Assembly: GCA_964395095.1 (NCBI GenBank)
Contig: CAYMZZ010000009.1
Span: 124,001-188,000 of the forward strand
Origin: CAYMZZ01 sp964395095
Lineage (GTDB): Bacteria > Bacteroidota > Bacteroidia > Chitinophagales > Chitinophagaceae
Length of the DNA stretch: 64,000 bases
Reading direction: 5' to 3'
Below the pieces are notes generated by a model, which did no database searches, had not been told where the DNA came from, and saw nothing but the letters and a program-made list of their open reading frames with translations. The position numbers were made by a program, and so were the translations under genes. This document shows, in pieces, positions 14,517-22,851 of this stretch. Every line of letters begins with the position of its first letter. Position 1 is the first letter of the stretch.

Positions 14517-16367
14517 ATGATGAAAAAAACGGTACATATTATTTTAGCGATTTTGCTTGCCGTCACCGGTGTTGCGCAAAACAAAGTATACACCGATGTA
14601 TTGGTGGTGGGTGGTGGCGCCAGTGGCGTGTCGGCAGGTTTGCAAAGCGCCAGGCTGGGGGTAAAAACCATGATCGTGGAAGAAGGACCCTGGCTGGGTG
14701 GCATGATTACCGCAGCAGGTGTTTCGGCTTTCGACGGCAACCACAATATGCCATCGGGTATCTGGGCTGAGTTTAGGGAACAGTTGTATAAAGTATATGG
14801 CGGCCCTGGCAAAGTGGCCACCGGCTGGGTTAGCAATACGCTTTTTGAGCCACATGTTGGCGACAGCATCTTTAAATCGATGGTCGCTAAAGAGCCCCTG
14901 CTGAGTGTGAATTATGGTTGGCGTTTTCGCAAAGTGTTGTGCAAGGGCAAAAAAATTATCGGCGCCGAGTTTCTCGACATGCAAGCCGGCAACAGCGTTA
15001 CCATCTATGCTGAGCAGGTGATTGATGCCACGGAGCTGGGCGATGTAATGGCCAACGCAGGTATTCCTTACGATATCGGCATGGAAGCATCCTCCGTTAC
15101 GGGCGAAAATGTGAATGTTCCGGAAACCAACGATATCATCCAGGATCTTACCTATGTGGCCATTGTGAAAGATTATGGCCAGGATGCCGACTGTACCCTG
15201 GTGAAGCCCGCGAATTACGATCCCATGGAGTTTGATGGTTGCTGCAATGAATTTTGCAGCAAACCCGAAAAACTCACCAGCAATGTAACGGCGCAGAAAA
15301 TGCTGGAATACGGCAAATTGCCCAACGGCAAATACATGCTTAACTGGCCGGGCAAGGGGAATGATATTTATCTCAACATTATTGAGATGAGCCCGGAAGA
15401 AAGAGAAGAGGAGCTGAAGAAAGCCAAAGCCAAAACAATGCGCTTTCTCTATTTCTTACAAACCCAGTTTGGCTTCAGGCACCTGGATCTCGCCGACGAT
15501 GAATTTCCCACCGCCGATCGCCTGCCCCTGATTCCCTATCACCGGGAAAGCAGGAGGCTGCAGGGCCTGGTCCGTTTCAATATGCGGCATATTGCCGAAC
15601 CTTTCCAGTACGATCTTTACCGCACGGGTATTGCCGTGGGTGATTATCCCATCGACCACCACCACCGGGAGAATACCAAAGCACCGCAGCACCTGGGTTT
15701 TTATCCCATACCCTCCTTCAATTTGCCGTTGGGTGTTTTGATTCCCCGCAAGCATACGGGAATCGTGATAGCGGAAAAAAGCACGAGTATCAGTAATGTC
15801 GTAAACGGCACCACCCGCCTTCAGCCCATCGTGATGCTCACGGGCCAGGCCGCGGGCACTCTGGCGGCCCTTTCCGTAAAGATGAAAAAGCAGCCGCGGG
15901 AGGTACCCGTAAGGGAGGTGCAACTACACTTACTGCAAACCGGTGCCTACATTATGCCCTATTTCGACGTAAAACCATCACATCCTCATTTTACTTCCAT
16001 ACAAAAAATAGGAGCTACCGGCATTCTCCGGGGCAGGGGAGAACCCTACCAGTGGGCCAACCGCACCTGGTTTTATCCTGATTCAACGGTGAATGGTCCG
16101 GAGCTACTCCATCATCTGACACCCTTTGTGAAATATAGCGGCGAGCTGAACGAAGAACTAACCATTGGCCAGGCGATCGAAATCGTAAAAAAGACGGGCA
16201 AAAACAGCGCGGCGCTGCCTGCGATGGATGAGCAACAATGGATAGCCCTTGGTTTGAACCGCTTTGATCCCGACAGAAAAATTACCCGCGCCGAATTGGC
16301 GGTGTTGCTCGATAAAACAGGAAAGTTTTTTGAAAAACCTGTCGATCACCAGGGTAAACTCAGGTAA
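14517..16367 (+). CDS. exported FAD-dependent oxidoreductase with C-terminal SLH-like segment
   Basis: The protein has 616 residues. Signal peptide MMKKTVHIILAILLAVTGVAQ is followed by the Rossmann FAD motif DVLVVGGGASGVSAGLQSARLG (residues 27-48) and GGMITAAGVSAFDG, typical of the Pfam FAD_oxidored family. The catalytic domain runs to about residue 470 and includes two paired-Cys sites (GCCNEFC). Residues 480-605 differ: HFTSIQKIGATGILRGRG and FDPDRKITRAELAVLLDKTG resemble S-layer-homology repeats. The gene begins 3 nt after the epimerase stop and its TAA overlaps an upstream in-frame ATG of SusC. Proteins of this kind recur in amino-sugar loci of Bacteroidota; the substrate is not known. 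Confidence 0.85.
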   Translation: MMKKTVHIILAILLAVTGVAQNKVYTDVLVVGGGASGVSAGLQSARLGVKTMIVEEGPWLGGMITAAGVSAFDGNHNMPSGIWAEFREQLYKVYGGPGKVATGWVSNTLFEPHVGDSIFKSMVAKEPLLSVNYGWRFRKVLCKGKKIIGAEFLDMQAGNSVTIYAEQVIDATELGDVMANAGIPYDIGMEASSVTGENVNVPETNDIIQDLTYVAIVKDYGQDADCTLVKPANYDPMEFDGCCNEFCSKPEKLTSNVTAQKMLEYGKLPNGKYMLNWPGKGNDIYLNIIEMSPEEREEELKKAKAKTMRFLYFLQTQFGFRHLDLADDEFPTADRLPLIPYHRESRRLQGLVRFNMRHIAEPFQYDLYRTGIAVGDYPIDHHHRENTKAPQHLGFYPIPSFNLPLGVLIPRKHTGIVIAEKSTSISNVVNGTTRLQPIVMLTGQAAGTLAALSVKMKKQPREVPVREVQLHLLQTGAYIMPYFDVKPSHPHFTSIQKIGATGILRGRGEPYQWANRTWFYPDSTVNGPELLHHLTPFVKYSGELNEELTIGQAIEIVKKTGKNSAALPAMDEQQWIALGLNRFDPDRKITRAELAVLLDKTGKFFEKPVDHQGKLR

Positions 16368-16390
16368 TGGACTCTATTACTAATCATAAA

Positions 16391-19300
16391 ATGACAACAA
16401 TGAAACGACTATTGCTTATGACGCTGCTGTTGATGTCGGGCACGCTACTGCTCGCGCAACAGGGAAGGGTTTCCGGAAGGGTCACAGACGCCAATGGGAA
16501 GGGAATTGAAGGGGTGTCAGTGACCATCAAAGGAACCAGAACCGGCACCACCACCAATGCTGCCGGCGAGTTTTCGATCAATGTAGCCAATGATGCTACG
16601 CTTGTCTTCACTTCCATTGGCTTCCTCACGCAGGATGTGACAGTTAGTGGCGAGGAGCTAAATATAAGCCTGCAACCCATCGCCGGCGACCTGGGCGAAG
16701 TGGTGGTGGTAGGTTATGGCACACAGAAAAAAGCCAGCCTTACGGGTTCGGTAGTGGCCCTGAACAATGCTGATATTACCCGTCGCCAGGTTTCCAGTTC
16801 CAGCCAGGTACTGCAGGGTCTTGCTCCGGGTGTAACGGTGCAACAGCAAAGTGGCCGTCCCGGTGCCGATGGGGCTTCCATCCGGATCCGTGGCGAAAGT
16901 TCCATCCTCGGTAATAGCAATCCACTCGTAGTGATTGATGGTATGGCGCTTGATTTTGCGGCCTTCAACCAGATAGACCCCAACGCGATTGAGAGCATTA
17001 CCGTTTTAAAGGATGCCGCTTCTACCGCCATTTATGGTAACCGTGCCAGCGGTGGTGTAATTGTGGTGAAAACGAAAAGGGCCAGTCAGCAAGGCGTGAA
17101 GGTGAGCTATAATAATTTTATTACCAAGCAATCTTTTACCTCCCTGCCTGATCGTGTAAGTGCTATCGATCACATGTTGCTGAGCAATATTGCCGAACAA
17201 AACCGTACCGGCAATCCCAATGCTTCTGTTTTTCCCGAAGCCCTGATTGATCGCTATCGCACAACGCCGCCGAATAACCTGGATGTGATTGATACCGACT
17301 GGATAGGTGAAGTGCTTACCAATTCCGGATTGATGCAGAACCACAACGTGCAATTGTCGTCGGGTGGCGAAAAGTTTAATGTGTTTACGTCCTTTACCTA
17401 TTTTGAACAGCAGGGTCTGATACCCAACAACCGCTTCTCGAAATACGATATTCGTTTCAACCCGGAGTTTAAGCTCAGCGATAAGCTGACGCTTACCGGT
17501 GTATTTGCTTTAACCAACAACAAGACCATTAATCCTTCTACAGGAAGTCCCGAGTTTATCATTCGCCAGGCTATTGGCCTGCCGGCGATTGGTGGTGGCA
17601 AGTATGGCGAGGGCTTGTATGGTACGGCAGCGCAAAGTAATAACCGCAACCCGATTGCGATGGCCGAAGCCGCCGGTACTTCTGAAACACGCGGGAATAA
17701 TTTCCTGACCCGTTTCGGTTTTAATTTCCATCCGATCCGTGGACTCGAAATTGAAGGTTACTGGGGTATGGAAAAGCGCAACCCCCATACAAAAACATTT
17801 ACCAAGAACGTAGATATTTATCAGCCCAACCTGGCTACCCAGGGTTATGACAAGATAACTGTATGGCCGGGAACGACCAGCCTGAGCGAGTCGTGGAGGG
17901 ATGATATATATAAGACCTATCTGGGGCAGGCCTCCTATTCATTCCGCCTCAATAATGTGCATTCTTTCAAAGTGATGGCCGGTGCGCAGAGCGAATTGTT
18001 CACCAGTTATTTCTTCGGTGCCAGCCGTACAGGTTTTATCAATCCTGATCAGCCCTATCTGAACCTGGGTTCCGGTTTGAGGGATAATAATGCGGGTGCA
18101 TCGGAACTGGCGCTGGCTGGTTTCTTTGGACGGATCAACTATGCTTTTAACGACAAATACCTGCTCGAGCTGAATGCGAGGAGGGATGGATCTTCCCGTT
18201 TCTCACAGGAAAGAGATCGGCAATGGGGAACTTTTGGTTCTGCATCCGCAGGCTGGGTATTTTCGAAGGAGAAATTCTTTGATGGGCTGAGCGACCATAT
18301 CAGCTTTGGGAAACTGCGTTTTTCCGTTGGCGCCAACGGCAACCAGAATATTGGTTCCAACTATGTGTTTGATGCTTTCTATGGCACAGCCAATTATAGT
18401 AATCCCAATAACGGGACCAATACTTATTTCAACAATATCACTACCCTGGGTACTGCCATATTGCAGTTTCCCAACCCCGACCTGAGCTGGGAGAAATCGC
18501 AGCAATGGAACCTGGGTATCGACCTGAGTGTGTTCAAGCACTTCAATATTACATTCGATTATTACAACCGTACGCTGGAGGATATGATCCTGAGCCGTAC
18601 GCTGCCTTCATCCGCAGGTGGACTATCGAATCCTTTTGTGAATGCCGGTAGTATGGAGAACAAAGGCTGGGAATTTTCGCTCAACTATCGCAACAAGTTT
18701 GGCAAACTGGGCGTGGATATCACCGGTATGATCTCGGATGTGCGCAATAATGTAAAGGGATTGATTGACGGGCTGCCCTTCCTGGGTGATGGTATCCGTA
18801 CCATGCCCGGCCAGGCATTGAACTCCTACTTTGGTTACCAGGCCCTCGGATTTTTTGCCGATTCCAACGATATCAAGAATTCGCCTGTACAGTTTGGTGT
18901 GCCCTGGAATGTGAGCCCCACACAAGGCCCCAAGCCCGGCGATATGAAGTATGCCGATATCAGCGGACCTGATGGCCGACCCGATGGTATTGTAGACGCC
19001 AACGACCGAACCTTCCTCGGTAATGCTTTCCCCCGCTATGAGTATAGCATCAATGTTAACCTGACTTATGAGGGCTTTGACCTCAATCTTTTTGGTCAGG
19101 GTGTGGGCAAGCGCAACAATTACCTGAGCGGTACCGGTGCCGTGCCTTTTGCCAGCGCAGATTTTGCGGCTTCCCTGCTGGAGCATCATAAGGACTACTG
19201 GAGACCCGATAACCAGGACGCTACGTTCCCCCGATTGCTGCCTTCCGGTTTTGGAGGCAACAACTATCTGCTCTCTGACCACTGGATCAGAAGCGCGGCA

Positions 19301-19516
19301 TTCTTCCGGCTGAAAAACGTAAACCTGGGTTATACATTCCCGCAAAGCCTGGTTAGTAAAATAAAAGTATCGTCGGTGAGGGTTTTTGTAAGCGGACAAA
19401 ACCTGTTTACCATCACCAAAGCATGGGATGGCTTTGATCCGGAAATCAATAATGCCAACGCGGAGTTCTATCCGGTGATGCGTACCTATACGGCGGGTGT
19501 AAATGTTACTTTCTAA
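16391..19516 (+). CDS. SusC/RagA-family TonB-linked outer-membrane transporter
   Basis: The protein has about 1041 residues. The ATG at 16391 (MTTMKRLLLMT...) or 16400 starts the signal peptide; an in-frame ATG at 16367 overlaps the previous stop as TAATG. Domain order: a carboxypeptidase-D-like beta domain at residues 22-100 (GRVSGRVTDANGKGIEGVSV), the SusC hallmark and TonB box EVVVVGYGTQKK, a plug (IRIRGESSILGNSNPLVVIDGM, ASTAIYGNRASGGVIVVKTK), and a 22-strand barrel ending in YTAGVNVTF. There is no N-terminal STN domain, so no anti-sigma coupling is expected. It forms the import channel for oligosaccharides with the SusD gene 17 nt downstream. Confidence 0.96.
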   Translation: MTTMKRLLLMTLLLMSGTLLLAQQGRVSGRVTDANGKGIEGVSVTIKGTRTGTTTNAAGEFSINVANDATLVFTSIGFLTQDVTVSGEELNISLQPIAGDLGEVVVVGYGTQKKASLTGSVVALNNADITRRQVSSSSQVLQGLAPGVTVQQQSGRPGADGASIRIRGESSILGNSNPLVVIDGMALDFAAFNQIDPNAIESITVLKDAASTAIYGNRASGGVIVVKTKRASQQGVKVSYNNFITKQSFTSLPDRVSAIDHMLLSNIAEQNRTGNPNASVFPEALIDRYRTTPPNNLDVIDTDWIGEVLTNSGLMQNHNVQLSSGGEKFNVFTSFTYFEQQGLIPNNRFSKYDIRFNPEFKLSDKLTLTGVFALTNNKTINPSTGSPEFIIRQAIGLPAIGGGKYGEGLYGTAAQSNNRNPIAMAEAAGTSETRGNNFLTRFGFNFHPIRGLEIEGYWGMEKRNPHTKTFTKNVDIYQPNLATQGYDKITVWPGTTSLSESWRDDIYKTYLGQASYSFRLNNVHSFKVMAGAQSELFTSYFFGASRTGFINPDQPYLNLGSGLRDNNAGASELALAGFFGRINYAFNDKYLLELNARRDGSSRFSQERDRQWGTFGSASAGWVFSKEKFFDGLSDHISFGKLRFSVGANGNQNIGSNYVFDAFYGTANYSNPNNGTNTYFNNITTLGTAILQFPNPDLSWEKSQQWNLGIDLSVFKHFNITFDYYNRTLEDMILSRTLPSSAGGLSNPFVNAGSMENKGWEFSLNYRNKFGKLGVDITGMISDVRNNVKGLIDGLPFLGDGIRTMPGQALNSYFGYQALGFFADSNDIKNSPVQFGVPWNVSPTQGPKPGDMKYADISGPDGRPDGIVDANDRTFLGNAFPRYEYSINVNLTYEGFDLNLFGQGVGKRNNYLSGTGAVPFASADFAASLLEHHKDYWRPDNQDATFPRLLPSGFGGNNYLLSDHWIRSAAFFRLKNVNLGYTFPQSLVSKIKVSSVRVFVSGQNLFTITKAWDGFDPEINNANAEFYPVMRTYTAGVNVTF

Positions 19517-19533
19517 CCTGAAAAAACTAGATT

Positions 19534-21318
19534 ATGAACAGGAAAATACATATTCTCATCATGGCTACGCTTACCCTATTGGTGGTAAGCTGCCGAAAAC
19601 ATCTGGACAGAAAGCCGCTCGATGCTGCTTCGGCTTCCACTTTTCTGGCGAATGCGGAAGAAATGGAGCAGGGGCTGAACGGTGTATATGCTGCAGCCAT
19701 GTGGCAGTTTCCGAATAACACGCCTTTGTTGTTTGCCGTGGAAGCGAGCACGGATATGGCTATTAAAAGAGGCGGCAATGCCGAAGACCTGGTAGCTATG
19801 GGCGAAGCCGGACCTTTCCAGATCAATAACTCGTTGGTGAATACCTGCTGGAGCCAGGCGTATAAATTGATTCAACGAGCCAATCAGCAATTGACCGGCA
19901 TGGAAAATGGCAGAGCCAATGTACCGGCCGCCACCTTCGACAGAATCAGGGCGGAAGCCCTGGTGCTCCGTGCCTGGGGTTATTTTCACCTGATGTATAT
20001 GTTTGGCGATGTGCCTTACTATCGTACCGTGCCCACCGTAGGTGAATTGTTGAGTGCCAGCCGCACACCCGTAGCCAGCATTGTAGCTGATCTTTATCAG
20101 GACCTGGATGAAGCCGTAGCGGGATTTGATGCGGCCAATGCCGCAGCCATCCTGGCCAATGGTCGGGTAAACAAAGGAGTGGCCCTGGGATTGAAGGCAA
20201 AACTGGCTTTACTGATAAAAGACTATGCCACGGCGCGTGATGCCACGGATGCCGTCATCAGCAGCGGTAATTATGGGTTGAATCCTGCCTATCCCAATTT
20301 GTTTTCCTTTGCTGGGCAGGCCGCCAATACCAACCGGGAAATCATGTTTAACCAAACCTATCCCAACGATGTATTGGATCCGCAAAACTGGTTGATGGTT
20401 ATTTCCATTCCCCGCCAGGTGACCCAATCACAAAGCAGCCATTTCCCTTCGCAACAACTGGTAGATCAGTACGAAGGGCTCGATGGCAATCGTATAGACG
20501 CATCAGCCGTGTACGATCCGGCTAATCCCCGTGAAAATCGTGATAGAAGAAGGCAATGGACCGTTTCCATGCCGGGCGATACCATGATACACAACGTGGG
20601 CAAATCACCTTCGGGCAACTATATTCAGCCCAAGCAGCGCACTATCTTCAATATCTACAGCAATATCCGCCGCCAGTTTAACTGGAATACCGGTGTTTTC
20701 GACAACATCACGGGCAATAACGACTGGATTGGCGCGCAAGCTTCCGGTATTCAGTGGCAGGTGAGCGCTACGGGTAGCATTGGAGGAGTTGGGTATGTAT
20801 GGCGCAAGTACCAGGATTCCACACAGTATTGCTGGGAAACCAAGACCGGCTATATCCTGATGCGCTATGCAGATATCCTGCTGATGTATGCCGAGGCCAA
20901 GATTGAGCTCAATGAAATTGATGCCAGTGTTACCAATGCCATCAACCTGGTGCGTAACCGCGCCGGTCAGCCCAATGTTACTACGACCAACCAGGCCGAA
21001 CTGCGTACCATTGTTCGTCGCGAAAGAGCGGTGGAGTTTGGTGGCGAAGGATTGCGCTTGTTTGACCTGAGAAGATGGGATATCTACGGCACGGCCAATA
21101 GCGGCCCCGTGGTAGGTGCGGCCCTGGATCCGGCAGCACCACCGGCCAATCCTGTATTTGATGAAAGCAATATTCCGGATTACACGGCCAGTATCAATCA
21201 GCGGATTCGTTTCCGCAACCAAACCCGCAACAATAGCAACCCGCGTTACAAACTCTGGCCCATACCACAGTTTGAAATTGATGTGAATCCCAATATCGTT
21301 CAGAATCCGGGATGGTAA
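19534..21318 (+). CDS. RagB/SusD-family nutrient-binding outer-membrane lipoprotein
   Basis: The protein has 594 residues with lipobox TLLVVSCRKH. The N-terminal TPR-type segment contains EEMEQGLNGVYAAAMW and RAEALVLRAWGYFHLMYMFGDVPYY. The C-terminal segment carries the usual YADILLMYAEAKIELNE, AINLVRNRAGQP, RRERAVEFGGEGLRLFDLRRW and the terminal LWPIPQFEIDVNPNIVQNPGW. SusD proteins form the hinged lid over SusC and bind glycan at the surface. An intrinsic terminator follows 36 nt after the stop, which probably closes this operon. Confidence 0.96.
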   Translation: MNRKIHILIMATLTLLVVSCRKHLDRKPLDAASASTFLANAEEMEQGLNGVYAAAMWQFPNNTPLLFAVEASTDMAIKRGGNAEDLVAMGEAGPFQINNSLVNTCWSQAYKLIQRANQQLTGMENGRANVPAATFDRIRAEALVLRAWGYFHLMYMFGDVPYYRTVPTVGELLSASRTPVASIVADLYQDLDEAVAGFDAANAAAILANGRVNKGVALGLKAKLALLIKDYATARDATDAVISSGNYGLNPAYPNLFSFAGQAANTNREIMFNQTYPNDVLDPQNWLMVISIPRQVTQSQSSHFPSQQLVDQYEGLDGNRIDASAVYDPANPRENRDRRRQWTVSMPGDTMIHNVGKSPSGNYIQPKQRTIFNIYSNIRRQFNWNTGVFDNITGNNDWIGAQASGIQWQVSATGSIGGVGYVWRKYQDSTQYCWETKTGYILMRYADILLMYAEAKIELNEIDASVTNAINLVRNRAGQPNVTTTNQAELRTIVRRERAVEFGGEGLRLFDLRRWDIYGTANSGPVVGAALDPAAPPANPVFDESNIPDYTASINQRIRFRNQTRNNSNPRYKLWPIPQFEIDVNPNIVQNPGW

Positions 21319-21354
21319 TTTGAAATCGTTCAAGCAGTCATAAGCAGTAAACAG

Positions 21355-21381
21355 GGCGGCGGCAACGCCGCCTTTGTTTTT
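21355..21381 (+). terminator. strong intrinsic terminator after SusD, directly before the NagX-like start
   Basis: GGCGGCG (21355-21361), tetraloop GCAA, CGCCGCC (21366-21372), then TTTGTTTTT. The stem is perfect, the loop is of GNRA type, and the T-run ends 6 nt before the ATG at 21388. The next gene must either have its own very short leader or be reached by read-through. Confidence 0.85.
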
Positions 21382-21387
21382 AAATTT

Positions 21388-22803
21388 ATGCCCATGATAA
21401 AAAGAAATGAAAGCCTGGATGCCCTGCGTGGCTTTGCCATCCTCACCATGATTCTCAGCGGTGCCATCGCTTTTGGCGACGTGCTGCCTGCCTGGATGTT
21501 TCATGCGCAGGTACCTCCGCCCGATCACCGGTTTAATCCCGCCATTCCCGGAATTACCTGGGTCGACCTCGTCTTTCCTTTCTTCCTTTTCAGCATGGGC
21601 GCGGCCATTCCGCTTTCGTTGAAGAAGCATGTTGAAAACAACAAGTCATTCTGGTTTGTAGCGAAAATTGCCGGCAAGCGATTTCTCTTGCTGGCCTTTT
21701 TTGCTCTTTTCACCCAGCACATGAAAGCCTGGGTACTGGCCGAAAAGCCGGGTATGGCAGAACAACTCCTATCGATATTGGCATTTGCCCTCCTGTTTCT
21801 TCAGTTTTATGAGTATAAAAAGGAAAAATGGAAAACATTTTTCAAATTGGCCCGGCTATTGTCGTTTGCTTTGGCACTCTTCCTGCTCTGGAAACTTCCT
21901 TTCCGATCCGGTGAGGGGTTTGATTTTTATAAGAGCGATATTATTATACTCGTATTGGCCAACATGGCTTTTTTTGGCACCCTCCTCTATTATATTACCG
22001 CCCGTCAACCCCTGTGGCGTATTGCTTTGCTTCCATTTGTGATGGCTATCCTGCTGGCGGCCAGGGAGCCGGCCGATGGCTGGGCCAGGGCCGTTTTTCA
22101 GTTCGATCATATTGGAAACTTCCGGTTCGACTGGCTTTATAAATTTTATTTTCTCAAGTATTTATTTATCATCATACCCGGTACGCTGGCGGGTGAAATG
22201 TTGTTGAAACAACAGCAGGTACCCGAAACCGCAAAGCCGGGCAGGCCGACCGAAACCCTGCTGGCTATAATCGCTTTCTCGCTGGTACTGGTTAATCTTT
22301 ATGGCTTGTTTGCGCGGTTGCTGCTTTTGAATCTTATCCTGAGTGCGTTATTATGTGCGGCCGCGATTTATCTGCTGAAGAAGCAGGGCAACAGCCATTT
22401 GTACAGGCAGTTTGTGTTGGCAGGCAGCTACTGCCTCTTGCTGGGTCTGTTTTTCGAAGCGTATGAGGGCGGCATCCGGAAAGATAGTTCCACCTACAGT
22501 TATTATTTTGTAACGAGCGGACTTGCGTTCTATACCCTTCTTCTTTTTAGCATCATGGCCAAACGCAAGGGACTCGCGGCCATTTCGCATTACCTCTCGC
22601 TCAATGGCAAAAACCCCATGCTGGCTTATGTGGCCGGCAATCTCCTGGTTTTACCTATAATGGTGCTAACCCAAACAAAAGAGTATTGGGATGCCATGAA
22701 CCAGAATTTTCTGATGGGTTTGCTGAAAGGAGTTTTGTTTACCGGCCTGGTTTCGCTGATCACAGTTTTTTGTGTAAGAAAAGGCTGGTTCTGGAAAACC
22801 TGA
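21388..22803 (+). CDS. NagX-like multi-spanning acyltransferase family protein (HGSNAT/DUF5009 type)
   Basis: The protein has 471 residues with 10-12 hydrophobic segments. The N-terminus RNESLDALRGFAILTMILSGAIAFG is the hallmark of the DUF1624/DUF5009 group related to the lysosomal heparan-alpha-glucosaminide N-acetyltransferase and bacterial NagX. ITWVDLVFPFFLFSMGAAIPLSLKK and NGKNPMLAYVAGNLL, near the C-terminus, are also family segments. Members are thought to acetylate amino sugars across the membrane or assist their uptake. The start is ATG 21388 or 21394. It follows SusD across a terminator and converges with the GH92 gene. In context it may process imported glucosamine-type sugars. Confidence 0.88.
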   Translation: MPMIKRNESLDALRGFAILTMILSGAIAFGDVLPAWMFHAQVPPPDHRFNPAIPGITWVDLVFPFFLFSMGAAIPLSLKKHVENNKSFWFVAKIAGKRFLLLAFFALFTQHMKAWVLAEKPGMAEQLLSILAFALLFLQFYEYKKEKWKTFFKLARLLSFALALFLLWKLPFRSGEGFDFYKSDIIILVLANMAFFGTLLYYITARQPLWRIALLPFVMAILLAAREPADGWARAVFQFDHIGNFRFDWLYKFYFLKYLFIIIPGTLAGEMLLKQQQVPETAKPGRPTETLLAIIAFSLVLVNLYGLFARLLLLNLILSALLCAAAIYLLKKQGNSHLYRQFVLAGSYCLLLGLFFEAYEGGIRKDSSTYSYYFVTSGLAFYTLLLFSIMAKRKGLAAISHYLSLNGKNPMLAYVAGNLLVLPIMVLTQTKEYWDAMNQNFLMGLLKGVLFTGLVSLITVFCVRKGWFWKT

Positions 22804-22851
22804 ACCAGGAAATTAAGCGAACTGTACAGCCGCCTCAGGTACCTGTCTTCA

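Noticed and set aside
20605..21630. 341-aa minus-strand frame opposite SusD
   Set aside because: It lies antisense to a certain SusD gene, has no signal or domain, and results from codon bias. The same holds for 18623-19399, 26313-27173, 51000-51668 and similar frames.
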